From Lineus longissimus (Eukaryota; Nemertea; Pilidiophora; Heteronemertea; Lineidae): a stretch of 64,000 nt of DNA. The position numbers were made by a program, and so were the translations under genes. The stretch lies in the NCBI RefSeq assembly GCF_910592395.1, contig NC_088320.1, positions 5,892,001-5,956,000 of the forward strand. Reading direction: 5' to 3'. Positions 36,490-48,735 of this stretch are shown here, in pieces (positions within the stretch are counted from its first letter, which is position 1; every line of letters starts with the position of its first letter). Below the pieces are notes generated by a model that did not search any database, was not told where the DNA came from, and was given only the letters and a program-made list of their open reading frames with translations.

Positions 36490-39400
36490 GTATGAAGTTT
36501 TATGTTACTTTTTTAGGCGAACAGTCAGTAATGAGTCGGTGGACTCTTACTAATAGTATTCTATGATAGTAAGCGGAAGTATCTTTTTTCTATTATCTGT
36601 CATTTTGAGTTGCATTTAATGTGTACATGTACGACACCACATGAAGTAAAATCCAGCGTTTTTTGCGACACGCCCTTTATCGCCCTACTGAAAAAAGCAA
36701 TTTAATTTGTCGGTGAACCTTTTAAGTGTGTTTGTGGCAACGATTTTCGCCTTAAGTGGTACTTTAAGTCCACTGAACGATGCATTAAATATAGGCTCAA
36801 GTATCGATCATTTGCTAAACATGTAAAACTTTGTATATGGAGGGACTTGACCCTTTCAAAATACTAGGGTTATCAAATACGTATTGCAAATAAAACATGT
36901 ACAAGAGTATGAAAGAACAGACTGTCAATAATGTTTTCAAGAAAGCTAGTTTTGTCAAAAATACACCTCCATTGGCCAGTAATAACTCAATTTAGGCATA
37001 CTAGTGTATACAAACGCAAGATAAGATATATTCAAAAAGGCCTGTGTAAAAGCCAGTTTTTTTCGTGCCTGATGCTTCAGTTAATACGAGATACTGTTAT
37101 TTTTTCCAACTGTCGAATCCTGCCTCAAGATATTCACTTCTGCCCTATTTGGAAATACCTTACTTTCCTCAAACATCAAATGTCGACACGGGTGTCTGTT
37201 AAGATTGTCTCATCCTTCTACAAAATACACGAATTCCGTTTCAAAAACTCTATCCTCAAAATATCAATAATTGTCGAGTAAAGTTATATTAAAAACATAA
37301 TCCTCTTTCGTTCAGGTGGTCGTGGGACACCTCCATCAGTGAGATACTCGGGCATGAGTTCAAGCTGAGTGACGATTTCAGGACGAGATACCTCACTATC
37401 AAGGACATTCTGGCTCACAGGTCCGGTGTCCCGGGCTACTTCGGAGGCTTGTTGACGGGTTACACTATTGACCGGAAGACACTAGTTTCGTAAGTCATTT
37501 TGGATTAGTTTTGTAAATCTTGGTAAACCCTTTTGGCCACAGCCTATCTCTCGGCCTGTTAGCTTCCTCTACATACGCCCTAAAACGGCATGCCTACCCA
37601 GCTCGAAAATCCAGACATGATTTTATAAGATTCTTAATAGCTTGCTGATCCGATCAGTTGCATGTTCATGTACACTTGTTTGAAAATCTTTCCAAACTTA
37701 CAATTCATAGGCGCCTACGGTACATGTCTCCCACGCATCACGTGCATTCGAAGTTCATCTACAACAACCACATGTATATGCTGGCAGGATACGTTGCAGA
37801 GAAGATAGCGGGCAAGACATGGGAGGAATTAGTTCAAGAAGAAATATTCAACAAATTGGGTATGACGTCGTCAACATTTGTAAAGGATTTGGGAAGTCGG
37901 GCAGATATTGCCAAATCGCACGTGTCAATCAACGGGAAACTGGTGGAGATTGACCAAAAGATAAACAGGTGGGTATAACTTTGTGGTCTTGTTGTTTAAT
38001 AGATGAAGCAATGTCGTGGGTGAAATAAACAACATTGTTATTGTGCACTGTTAGTGTTGAAAATTGGCCCCCGTTCTTTGATAATGCAAATTTTCATGAT
38101 TGAGCAGCTTCACGTGTACCTACCAAAGCTGCTAAAATCGATTCGACCTATATAACTGAACTTTGCAGCATGGTATATCCAGCAGGACCTGCCGGTTCGA
38201 TCTGCACAAATTCTGAGGACATGACAAAATGGCTTCGGTTTCAACTGAATAAGTCGTTGTTGCCATCCGGCGAGCGATTGATGAACCAGACCATGTTTGA
38301 CGCCATGCACACTCCGCAGATGCCAACACCGCTGACACTTGGCAAGAAGATTCTGAAGCAACCAGTGTTTCCGATAGCGGAGGGAAGATTTGCGTATGAC
38401 CTTGGATGGGGGTCAGGCACATACAGAGGTAATGTTGTCAATATTCAATAGTCGTCACCAGCCTCAATTCTCCAACTTGCAACATCACTAAGCATGCAAT
38501 ATATAGAAGAGTCCATTGACTTTGTAGGGTTAGCAGGTGAAGACTCTAATGTGGTCGAGAACCTTATTTTGAGTGGACACTACATAGTCTACTGAAATTC
38601 ACCACCCAAATTTCAAAGAAGGTGGCCAATGGACTCGTCTTCCCTGTAATGTAGCAAGTGTACGATTTATACATGCCTTTGATGCACTTTATTCCGTAAG
38701 GTAAGGCATTACAAAACTGACGGTATCACGTATTTTTCTTCTCACACAGACTACCATATTCTTCTTCACTCTGGGGAACTCTCCGGCTACATGTCTTCAA
38801 TCTGGCTCATACCTGATGAAAACATTGGCATCTTCACCTCGACCAATGGACCCGTCCGCCTGGATACGTGGGACGGGTTGAGAGTGATACACCATTACAT
38901 TGCTGACGTCCTACTCGGTCTAGAACCCTGGTTGAACAGCACATCTGCTTGCAAGTTCCCGGATCCCTGGCTGTCGGAGTTTCGCCGGAAGTCAGGAGCA
39001 GACGGCACCGACGACGCGAGAAAGAAGCGTGACGTCACATACCTACCCCATGCACGCCCTATGGAGGATTACGTCGGAACTTACGGCCATCTTGCTTTTG
39101 GGAATATCTCTATTCGACTGAATGAACAAGATGGGAAACTACATTTGTACCATGGACGATTTGGGAACGCTACGATGAAGAAAACGTCAAACTTTGGTGA
39201 GTTTGATATGAAGTTTGTCGGCGATTTGATGTTTGTGTCGGTCGCAGACGGCTGGAAGCACACTTTCAAGATCAGATTTAGTTCGACTGATGGCAAAAAG
39301 GTCGACAGACTATATGCAGGATTTATAGAAGGTTCTTCACCGCCGGAATTCCAGAGGGACCTTCATTGGTTGAACAGCGACCAACCTCTTCAAAGTAATT

Positions 39401-39528
39401 TGAATACTCTGTATGGTCCCTGCCAATGTTGTCGGAATTCAGGATCGAACGCACAACGAGAATATTTCTTCTCTATTTCTATATATCTTCTTATATCATT
39501 TGCTGTAATTATATTGTATTGTCAGTGA
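36173..39528 (+). CDS. Secreted/anchored beta-lactamase-like serine hydrolase, 5 exons (gene span)
   Basis: Exons 36173-36489, 37316-37489, 37711-37968, 38169-38428 and 38750-39528 join in phase (2, 2, 2, 1) to give 595 residues. Residues 1-24 are a signal peptide. The catalytic domain (about 30-400) has the three class C beta-lactamase/penicillin-binding-protein elements: S87-I-T-K90 (nucleophile and general base), Y181-N-N183, and H343-S-G345, plus the family motif ILAHRSG. A dibasic R427-K-K-R430 site precedes a C-terminal beta-rich domain (about 441-545) that starts MEDYVGTYG, like the C-terminal domain of Pab87-type peptidases. The end is hydrophobic (SISIYLLISFAVIILYCQ) and suits a GPI signal or membrane anchor. 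Several N-x-S/T sequons support an extracellular location. Animal members of this family are mostly uncharacterised; a peptidase, esterase or amidase role is inferred. Introns are 826, 221, 200 and 321 bp. A weak TATA-like tgtatatat lies at about 36095. Confidence 0.85.
37316..37489 (+). CDS. Serine hydrolase exon 2: ILAHRSG motif
   Basis: The acceptor is ctttcgttcag and the donor TC|gtaagtc, phase 2 at both ends. It encodes WSWDTSISEILGHEFKLSDD, then the characteristic TIKDILAHRSGVPGYFGG block that follows the nucleophile region in this family. Confidence 0.85.
37598..37690. repeat. Palindromic element, copy 13 (left half, in intron 2 of the serine hydrolase)
   Basis: It runs from gctcgaaaatcc through ataagattcttaatagc to gcatgttcatgtacactt and then degrades. 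Exon 3 starts about 20 bases later. Confidence 0.6.
37711..37968 (+). CDS. Serine hydrolase exon 3: YxN motif
   Basis: The acceptor is caattcatag and the donor AG|gtgggt, phase 2 at both ends. It encodes FIYNNHMYMLAGYVAEKIAG, in which Tyr181 and Asn183 form the YxN element, then TWEELVQEEIFNKLGMTSS. The pyrimidine tract before the acceptor is poor, and the intron end is occupied by half a dispersed palindromic repeat. Confidence 0.85.
38169..38428 (+). CDS. Serine hydrolase exon 4
   Basis: The acceptor is actttgcag and the donor G|gtaatg, phase 2 in and phase 1 out. It encodes the conserved PAGPAGSICTNSEDMTKWLR segment and ends with FAYDLGWGSGTYRG, which leads into the third active-site motif in exon 5. 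Confidence 0.85.
38750..39528 (+). CDS. Serine hydrolase exon 5: HSG motif, furin-like site, C-terminal domain and tail
   Basis: The acceptor is ctcacacag. The exon starts DYHILLHSGELSGYMSS, containing the third active-site motif H343-S-G345. RKKR lies at residues 427-430. The following domain begins MEDYVGTYGHLAFGNISIRL, and a cysteine cluster (GPCQCC) precedes the hydrophobic tail. The TGA stop is at 39526-39528. Confidence 0.85.
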
Positions 39529-39905
39529 TAGTGTATAGTCATTATACAACTTTACCTCTTGACTTGTGGTTCACTTTATCTAGCCTCGGCTCGATAGGAG
39601 AAGTTTAAGTATGCCAATTGAGGAGACATGCAAAGTCTAATAACGACAATTGACATTGAAGATGCTAATGCAAGAAGGTGTATGGACCCTTATAGTCACC
39701 ATATGAGCTAGCTTTAAAATACACTAGCTGCGGTAAGGTTTGAAAGCACAAAAATTGTTCTCTGTTTGATATTATCATCATGACACGTTTGTATATTTCT
39801 ATTTCCTCATCAGGAACTTGTATTATAATTGTAGAATTGACAGCTAACTTGGGTAAAAGCGCGTATCGCAAAAGTGTCTTAAAGTATTGAGTTGTGAACT
39901 GATAA

Positions 39906-40121
39906 CCCCGATAAGATTCTAATAACATTTTTAGTTAAGGTCCTATTCAATTTCTTGCAAATCCACATGTACAATTTCGATTAGATTCTTGTAAGATTCC
40001 TAGTGAAGATCTACAGATTCTCACCTGCAAAAAAACTTGACGGGAAGATTGTTCATAAACATGTACATTGTATATAGAACACAATAAGATCTTAACTAAG
40101 AATCTAATCGGGAATTTCAAC
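39906..40121. repeat. Palindromic element, copy 14 (nearly full)
   Basis: It starts ccccgataagattctaataa and ends gatcttaactaagaatctaa then tcgggaatttcaac. It lies downstream of the serine hydrolase gene. Confidence 0.7.
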
Positions 40122-40551
40122 ATAATGTAAGCAACGATGACCATCTAACTAGTAAACGGACATTTTCTTCATTGAGCGGGAATATTCCTTCTGGTTACCA
40201 GTCAAAACGCCCCTATGGCAAGACGTCCAGGGCTGGGTTATGCCTTAACGGAGTCGTTTAGTGAACATTTCAATGAGATTAACTATCCAAGGAGATAACG
40301 TCCTTCAGGATACTAAACGTAACCGTTAGGGATAACGTGACTTTTCTGCTTTTGAACAACCGGGCCATGGGGTTATGAAGCGAGGAGGTTTTGACTCGTG
40401 CTGACCCGAGGATGTTTTGAGATGAGGAAGTTTTGAGTGGATATCGTCCTCTACCAAATAAAATTACGAGTACTAGGTATGCGAGAAGTTCGTAACACGG
40501 GTCGTTTTGTTGTATATGCTTCTGGTTCTATGTTTCCTGCATGAAATTGTA

Positions 40552-40689
40552 AATAGGGAGTTTTCCCAAAGCCCCCGAACCGTCATCGCAAACGCCTATA
40601 TCCCATTGCTTGACATCGGTTTCAGGAGGTCGAACAATGAAATAGGCATTCACGTTGGCGTTTCGGGGGCTTTGCGAAAATTCCCTAAT
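40552..40689. mobile_element. Small inverted-repeat element, about 138 bp
   Basis: The left arm tagggagttttcccaaagcc and the reverse complement of the right arm tagggaattttcgcaaagcc match over about 45 bp, including cccccgaa and aaacgcctat/gaatgcctat. The ends read TA-GGGA and TCCC-TA, so a TA target duplication is possible. Confidence 0.6.
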
Positions 40690-42031
40690 AACGCACTCTC
40701 CGCAACGTATACCTCTCAGAAGTGGGACTAAGTATTAGTATGGCTAACCGGGAATCGGAAATAAGTAGCGTTAAGCGAGCAGCGAACTCCTCTCTTTCAT
40801 GACTACGTGTGTGAGTGAATGGTGTGATAGTGAATGATGTAATTGAGATATCGAAGATGGCGTGTGTGTTTGGTGGAGACCGTGCGAGGATTGGTGAGGT
40901 TATGATGGTGTGGAGGAGGTTACAGAGACTGTGATATTGGGCGGTGTGAATTAACCTGGTGAATGAATCGTTCAACTTCGTATAGAAATGCCTTCTCTAA
41001 AAGTTTTGCACAGAAAGGCCTACTGCAATTGTACATGAAGTTTTAAGTAGCACTTACTGGGTTTAAGTCATATCACGCAATGGTTGAGAGAAACGAGATC
41101 GAATATGCATGTTTTATCACCTGTTTCGCGTTCAAAATTAGAACGTCTTAAATGGATACTAAAGGAAGGAGCCAGGTTGGTCAGACTGAGGCACACGAGG
41201 TCGCCGACGGGGATGATTCTCACTGTACCTCGAATCTATTCATGGTGTATGAAGTATGTAGCTAATCACTGAATCAATTATGACCCAGGCCCTTAATTGT
41301 GCATACTAGTCACTCGATGGCTACCTATTTGACCCCTTTAGCTCCTGCGTTTAATATGAGATTGAAAGGCAATTACTATAGCCTGGACGTACGTGTTTCT
41401 TGTTTGTGGTAAAATTGCTTATATTTACTCTTTATCGATGATCAGCGTGTATAAATTAATTGTAAGTTTCAAGTAAATGTTGTCAAGCCTGAATAAGACG
41501 ATTTTCGTAGAATCCGATTCTTCCGATGACACACGATTTCCTCATACAACGACAATAGGCAGGTTTCGCAAACGAACAGCTACGAATGAAGAAGGACGAA
41601 CAACGACGTAAGAAATGTGTACAATGTAAACGTATTTTATCCACGGCGTTTTTACAAGACTTCCCCGACAACACAGTCCTTCGTCGTCGATCGTAAGGAT
41701 TACGAAACCGGTCGAGTATTGGAGAATACTGAGGAAATTGGTGCATGTCCGTGTAAATTGTAACAAAATAATGTGTATACCATGTCGTCCAGTATGTTTT
41801 GTTGCCCAAAGGTGAATAAAAAGTGCTGCAGTCGAAGGTTTGTTGTTTCAAGTCAATAGTGATAGCGAATAGACGGAAGCCTTCAAACGGAACGCCAGTG
41901 CCACGAACCACGGGGGTACCACCTGTGGAAATATTCCAGTCTTAAAAGCGTGGCCGAGATCTTCGCCTAAATTTCGCCTAAAATCACATTGTCCATCGAA
42001 AACATAGAAACGTAAATTGAAATGTACCCCT

Positions 42032-42158
42032 CAGATGATCAAATTATCTTAAGTTCCTATTGAATGGTTTATCACCAGTATGAATCCACATCTGTCAGAT
42101 AACCAATTAACTTGAATTCCCATTAAATGGTTTATCACATAATTGGATTCGCCTCCGT
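42032..42158. repeat. Short tandem duplication, two units of about 64 bp
   Basis: Units starting cagatgatcaaattatctta (42032) and cagataaccaattaacttga (42096) both continue with a shared atggtttatcac block. Confidence 0.6.
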
Positions 42159-44511
42159 ATACATGACCAAACTAGGTCAGAGTTGGTTAATGTTAAAGTG
42201 CAAGACTACCCAGTGCGAAAACCCTGGAGAGATATACATAAGGCCGGTATCTTGAAAATAAAGAAATGAACAAAATATTAAGCAAAATTCATATGAGATA
42301 CTCGGCAGGATTTTCTTCCTGGGTATACCGCCGAATACATTTTTTTTCCAGTCTACCGACTGGTGTCTCTCATGGAATCATTTTGAATTCATGCGAGCTC
42401 TGTTAGCTCTGTTGACATGATCTGTCCGGCCGCGGTCTTAAACATTTGCCCATCTTAAACCACAGAGCCGTATGTCAGCGAAATCCCCGCGAAGTTGTCT
42501 CCATCTTCTATGGAACCAAAATAACTTTCTAAATGGGTGTTAACATGGCAAATGGTCCGATCCCAAAAGGTATTTCTCTGTCTTATATACAAGGCATACA
42601 ACACATCACTTCCTTCGTCGCAACCGAACGCAACGTTTTTTTCACTGGGAACTCAATATCAGCCATTCCCACTTGGTCAGGATTGCGATATGAAACAAAA
42701 ATTGCCCGTGATAAAACCAAGATGCGTCCGATTATATTAAATTGGAGAACGGAATGCCAATCATTGCGGACAATATCACGGCAATGATGGCATCAGTAAC
42801 ACAGCTGCCTCCCTAAATTTCTTAAGGTCATTGTCAATTGCTTTACACGCGTGAACCGGGTACAGGTGTCAAAGACATTCGCTATCTAATCAAAGTTCCA
42901 TAAAACCGGAGAAAAAAATTAACCAGGCATTTCAGTAAATAAATATTTTATTATTTCACTACAAATTTAAGAATTATAACACAACCTGCGAAAAAATCAA
43001 GTAGAATCAAACCCATAACCGTAATAGAACACAACATCGCCACTAAGAATCAAAGCGTGTTCAAAGTTCACCACAACAAAGAAGTCGCGTTCGGTTTTGT
43101 TCGGCCACCTCATCAACTGGAAAGTATACATACACGTAAGTTACCGTTCCAGTCAAGTTCGTTCGGTCAATTCGATGAGGCACGTACGCCGTTTATACGT
43201 GAACTGTTCATAGCGTGAAATATCAAGACGAATACAGTTAGATCAATTCCCTTTATGGATCCATAAACAATTTCAGGTAAAAGGCAATGCCTTGAAGTTT
43301 TCAAGCATCTAGGTGGCATGTTATCCTTACCGGCAGAGTCAAGCCAACGCCCAATTAGACGCTTTTAAGTTCACCGGCCTTTAATCATGGTAATGGCTCA
43401 GCATGCTTAGTAATTGGTTAGAGCGTCTTTAGGTGCCACCGGTCCATTTCGATAATTGCCCTGTCTTGATTCAGTGGATCTCCGCCTCCAAGTTCCGTTC
43501 GAAAGTGGCCTGAATGATGTATATATAGTATGTTGTGCGTATATGGAGGTAATGTAAACACATCTGGCCGAGCATTTGTTCTGGTACTCTAATCTTCCAG
43601 CGCTGTTGCAAATGACCAATTTATATTTTCACTTGCAAGGATAGAATTTGGTGTATAAATCATTGATACTGTATTGCTTTAAGCATTTGATAAACAGAAT
43701 CAACCAAAGGATTGTCATTTCTTCTCAAACAACCCCACAATCAAATGCGATGCTTCGAATTAAACGCAGGTATCCATTCAACATGCCCTATGAGACGCGT
43801 CCATACTTGTGTAAAAGCTCGTGTAATTGTCTTTTTCAGACATCCAATATGGGTTGTAGTAGTTTGCATGGGGTGTATTGCTTACCAGTATAACTACAAA
43901 TTAAGAGGTGATCACCTATTCAGTCGATCCGACTTCAAAGTTGGGTTGTCCCATTATTTGATTGGCTTGTTTGTCGCCATCGGTGAGATAACTGACCAGC
44001 TCGGACTAAGTAAAAGAACCCAGTCAAACCTAGCTATCATTTATCGCACTTAGCATCTCAGATTTTAACTATTAAGTGCCCCTCTAAGGAGAAAAATACT
44101 TGTTGCGGAAGCAAAATACTGCTAAGTTTGCAACCAAATATCTTTCGGCTGCTTTCCTTTAGCACAAACTACGAAATAAACCCACAAGCGGCCCCTCAGA
44201 TGAAGATTATTACTTAACCTATCAGACTACAAAGCGAATTCTTCCGGCCAACCTTACTTAATCCCCTGGACCCGTTCACGTTTCGACCGTGACGCATTTA
44301 AATGATTGCTCACCGCAGGATAAGCTATCTGTTTGGTAGTCGTAACCTGGATATACGTGTACATCTCTCGGTCACTGATGATATCCGCATTCACAATTGC
44401 AACTATCAAGATGCAGACATACTGAAGGAATTTCCATCACTGACATTGTGAAATCTTTGAATTTCTTATTGTACAGTGGATACCCAAGGTCAAGTAATTT
44501 TTCATACCTAT

Positions 44512-44720
44512 TATGATTCTTGTAAGATTCGAAGTAAAAATCTTGTTCAATGAGCACATACGCGAGCTCGTATAATCTTTACGAGATTCTTATATGTTGT
44601 TAAGATCTCAAACCAGAACCTTATCAAAATCTTGTGAAGATTGTACTCGTGAGTGAATAGGAACATGTACAAGATCTTAACCAAGAATCTTGTAACAACC
44701 TATTGGGATTTCCGGCCTTG
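44512..44720. repeat. Palindromic element, copy 15
   Basis: It starts attatgattcttgtaagatt and ends with agatcttaaccaagaatctt and gggatttccggccttgg. The centre is diverged. Confidence 0.65.
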
Positions 44721-47087
44721 GAATGTGCCTTACTGAGAGAGTTGTTCCATATCGATGGCAAGTAATCATGTGATAGGCTACATCAAATCAATCATTGTTC
44801 CCTACTTCATTGGCTACGCGTGGCAATTTCTTGCGATAGTTCAAGCGACAAATAGACGAATGTCGATTATCGATGATAGGTCCACCTGGAGGACATCGTG
44901 TCGCTCGAACCGAGACAACGCCGAAGTAGAGCGAATTCAAATTCCGTGGGGGACCAGTGCCTCTGCCGCGCCCATCCGGGTGTACGCCAACCACAATGGA
45001 AACTCTCCCCAATGGATGGTACCCATAAACGGCTTTTCTGCTTTTCCAACTGATCTTATGACAATATGCAATATCACATCGCCGCCGCATCTGAGGGCCA
45101 TTCTATAAACCGGCCGAGTCCTCAAATCTAGGTTACGGGGGAGAGAGAAGTGTACTAATTAATGTCTGGATTATACTAGAAAAGAATGCAGCTAGACGTC
45201 GGCATCTAGGCGACTAGATATCAATTCGCTTCTTACAGAATTTCTCTAAGTAATCATGCCATCAAGAGATTCTTTAATAATATGCGACTCTTTTATTTTC
45301 ATAATGTCAAACTTTCCTTTTTTCAAACCCGTCTTTGATATTTTTATTTCGGTTACGAACTTTGACTCATCGATAAGTTTGGTGTCAAAAAGTCAAAAGA
45401 AGGAATCGCTTTTCAAATTGCCGAGTACTTCTTGAAGAAGCCATGCATTTACATTGTTGCCAATACAGGTGGTTATTGGCCAGTAGCGTGTCTGACAATA
45501 AGCTGACAAGCGCATTGGATATGATGGACCAATTATGCAGATACTTCATGATGAAGATGTTTTTTTATATCAAAATAAACTACATGTATATGTAGTCGGT
45601 TGCAGGGCGATGGCAGACATAAAACCGCGGTGATACTTCGGAGATCACTCTCGTCGACCCAACGAACTCTGGCCGATTGTGAACTCGGCGCTCTAACCAT
45701 AATGACCTGGCATATGTTTTAAACACCAGCCTCTGACAAAACAAATGTATTGGGATCTTCATTTGTTGTGCCTTTATCGTTTCTTTACAGACACTTGGCC
45801 TTCGTCGCGTCTTTGCGAAATAGTTTTAAACCAATCTAAGCAAGGTGCAGGTGGTCTAGCTGCCTTGATCAACTGCTTCCTATCATTTTAGTCAGCACAA
45901 GGAGAATACAAAATATCCTGGAAAAGCATCACAAGAATTGTCCTGCTTTGAACTTCTGCTATAAATTACGCCTCAAGGGTAATTGGTTTAATTTTGTGAC
46001 TGCAGGTGGGCGCACATTTTTATCTGTACTTCAGAGAAAGTACAAGACATTACTTAGCACTGCGGAGTAATTGTTAGATTGATGGTCGCCATTAACAAAT
46101 GAGGACGCTTCCAACAAGTCTAAAGTGCATCTGTCATTTCAAAGTATGGAAGCAGATGCTGTAAACAACATCATAAATAGAGTGAATTCAGATTTAGTTT
46201 TATTCTTGACGACTTAATCACATTAGGGTATTTCTAATTTTTCCTCTTGCTCTTTGGCATGCCTGGTATTTTCAAATGAATACACAGCAACTTATCATGT
46301 CTCCGACATGTCCGACATTCGTCAGCTAATTAGAGAATAACAATGACGCATATTTGCTCGACATTTTCGGCTCGATTCGGCTCTCTACTTATAATCGGGT
46401 GCAAAGGTAAATATGCCTTCTTTAAAGTAACCTTTTTGGAGTGACCGTACACATCAGCACCTGGATCGATGTGGACTAGCTTGATCGGTACGCCATTAAA
46501 GAAACAAAATATGGTCCAACCAGGGGCCCCCAAATTACCATTTGGGCTTTGCTGAAGACATCTTTTAATATCTGCACTGAACCCCAGAAATCCTGTTTGG
46601 TCGCGAATCTAAGATCAATAAAAAGAAACTGGTAATAGATCCAACCACTAGTTGTTAACAAACATTCTCATCATCATCTGCACCCTACTTTCCAATCCCA
46701 TCACCAGAAACGGGCTTGTCGAAATGAGATAATCAACCTACATTGCAAAACACGCCTTCGAAACGAGTCGACCGGTTATTGCTAATTCGCTCAGCATCTC
46801 CTAAAAGGCAACAAGTGCGGCCATCTTGATCAACCCAACCCTTCCTCAGCCCATGACGAGCGTTAGTAATGGTCATCCTGAAGGATGGTCTCCTCTGGCT
46901 AACAGTCCTCTTAACGGTCTCAGACACAGATTTTGCATTACCGGGCCTCACTCAACAGTGATTTATATTCCGCGGGGAGTCTGGCGGACTATGGATATCG
47001 ATGCGGTCTCTGAGCAGACCTTGGCACTCACTTGACATGCAAGATATGCGATGACAGCATCTTCCGAATGGGCAATGGCAGAGTGTG

Positions 47088-47103
47088 AAAAAAAAAAAAA
47101 AAA
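47088..47103. repeat. Run of 16 A
   Basis: The A run follows gagtgtg and is followed by taaatat. It could be the tail of a small retroposed sequence, but no retroelement body is recognised upstream. Confidence 0.6.
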
Positions 47104-47304
47104 TAAATATCCGCTTCATCTGACATGTTCGGGACGGACACATCATGCTACTAGAAGTAAAACAATCGGGCAGCATCTCAAGGCCGCACACAACACGTGC
47201 GCTATAGCATCTGCAGTTTATAAAAGCAGTATTAATCTTCCCATACATGCAGACCTGCTTCGAGTAGGACTAGCTACCTCTAAGCGATCAGAAATTCTAT
47301 CAAG

Positions 47305-47319
47305 CCCCCCCCCCCCCCC
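47305..47319. repeat. Run of 15 C
   Basis: An uninterrupted C homopolymer, prone to length error in sequencing. Confidence 0.7.
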
Positions 47320-47844
47320 AGCTGATCTCAGTGCACCACGCATTTCTTATAATCCAGAAGCGTCTTTTTTAAGTGAAACCTGGAAGACTCGATAGGAAAA
47401 TCTTTGTAACACTATCTTTGTCATCATCAGGATACAAAAGGGTTATAGCGTCGTTGAATAGCACCTCTAATGTACTGCTAATATCACATGCAAAGGCGCA
47501 GAAACTTCACGTTTGAATTTGAAGTGACATCCGCGCTATCACAGGCTAAATGTACCTTTACTTGTCCCATGTGAGCCGGGGGCAAATTGGAGCTAAAGCA
47601 GCTCCAGCATTTAGAGGCGAGCGCGGTATCGTCTGGTTAGAGTGCCAGCTTGTGAAATATGCTGTGACATGAAATAGCTAGGGGGTTCTTAATTCCAGCG
47701 AAAGACGATGTCTCAGCGAAAAATATGTTGCTTAATTCATAATGAGCCCATTAGTCGTGAGAATAACGTATAAAGCTGCAAAACGTTTATACTCGCTCCA
47801 GAGCTTACCGAGTATGTCCCATGGGAGAAGTTGGTAGAGGCTCT

Positions 47845-48118
47845 AGGAAAATTCGTCCCCGGAAAATTCGTCCCCGGAAAACTCGTCCCCGGAAAATTCG
47901 TCCCCTAGGAAAATTCGTCCCCGGAAAATTCGTCCCCGAGGAAAATTCGTCCCCGGATAATTCGTCCCTGAGGATAATTCGTCCCTGGAGAATTTGTCCC
48001 CGAGGATAATTCGTCCCTGGAAAATTCGTCCCAGAGGAATATTTCGTCCCCGGAAAATATGAGCCCTAGGATAATTTGTCCCTGGGAAATTCGTCCTCGA
48101 AGATAATTCGTCCCCAAA
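47845..48118. repeat. Foldback left arm: about 15-17-bp tandem repeats
   Basis: About sixteen units vary around ggaaaattcgtccccg, with gat/aat changes such as ggataattcgtccctg. The array makes a 62-codon open frame of the RPRKI type that I treat as an artefact. Confidence 0.85.
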
Positions 48119-48532
48119 AGTTGAAAGTTTCTGACATTACTTTCTAGTAATAACTACATGTACTACTTACTACTTTCGACTTTTCTCATTCATTATATCT
48201 CTCTTTACTACCCTACTAGCTAGTTACCTACTCCACTCTTTTCATAGTAGGTAGAGGAAGGCAGGCGAAGTAATTTTTTTTTTCTTCAAATAAGTATTTT
48301 TACTGGTCAGAATGAAAAAAAAGCTCTAAATTCTTCAATAAGATATATTGCCTGCCTACTTCTACCTACTATAAAAATAGTGGGATAGGTAACTAGCTAG
48401 TATGGTAGTAAAGAGAGGTGTTACACTGAATGAGAAAAATCGAAAGTAGTAGTTATTACTACAGTCCATTCGACAAGACTAAAGAGTCTTAGAAAGTAAA
48501 GTCAGAAACTTTCAACTTTGTAAAATATTCTG

Positions 48533-48735
48533 GGGATGAATTATCCTCGGGGACGAACTTTCCAGGGACGAATTATCCTCGGGGACAAATTTTCCGGGGA
48601 CGAATTATCCTCGGGGACGAATTATCCTCGGGGACGAATTTTCCGGGGACGAATTTTCCTTGGGGACGAATTATCCGGGGACGAATTTGCGGGGACGAAT
48701 TATCCGGGGACGAATTATCCGGGGACGAATTTTCC
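48533..48735. repeat. Foldback right arm: inverted tandem repeats
   Basis: About twelve units of ggggacgaattatcc/ggggacgaattttcc run in inverted orientation to the left arm. The last unit is the exact reverse complement of the first unit of the left arm over aggaaaattcgtcccc. Confidence 0.85.

Larger units (their letters stand above)
39529..47838. other. Intergenic region downstream of the serine hydrolase gene
   Basis: No gene is supported. It holds palindromic copies 14 and 15, the 138-bp inverted-repeat element, a 64-bp tandem duplication and the A and C homopolymers. Minus-strand open frames at 41483-41911 and 46330-46533 look mildly protein-like but cannot be assigned. Confidence 0.45.

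Noticed and set aside
42533-42787. Two overlapping plus-strand ORFs that look protein-like
   Set aside because: Both frames look equally plausible by eye, which shows such impressions are unreliable here. No motif or splice context.
44755-45125. Overlapping open frames in a GC-richer patch on both strands
   Set aside because: Several frames are open at once, as expected from composition, and none shows a recognisable domain.
45580-45710. tRNA-like stretch on the minus strand (tggttagagcgccgag then a short stem)
   Set aside because: An A-box-like motif is present but no full cloverleaf or proper B box. At most it is a tRNA-derived SINE scrap.
47616-47700. tRNA-like stretch with tggttagagtgcc and a ggttcttaattcc box
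   Set aside because: Both promoter-like boxes are visible but the stems do not pair well. It could be a SINE head, but I cannot support it.
47821-48009. Arg/Lys/Pro-rich 62-codon frame
   Set aside because: It is a translation of the short tandem repeats in the left arm of the foldback element.
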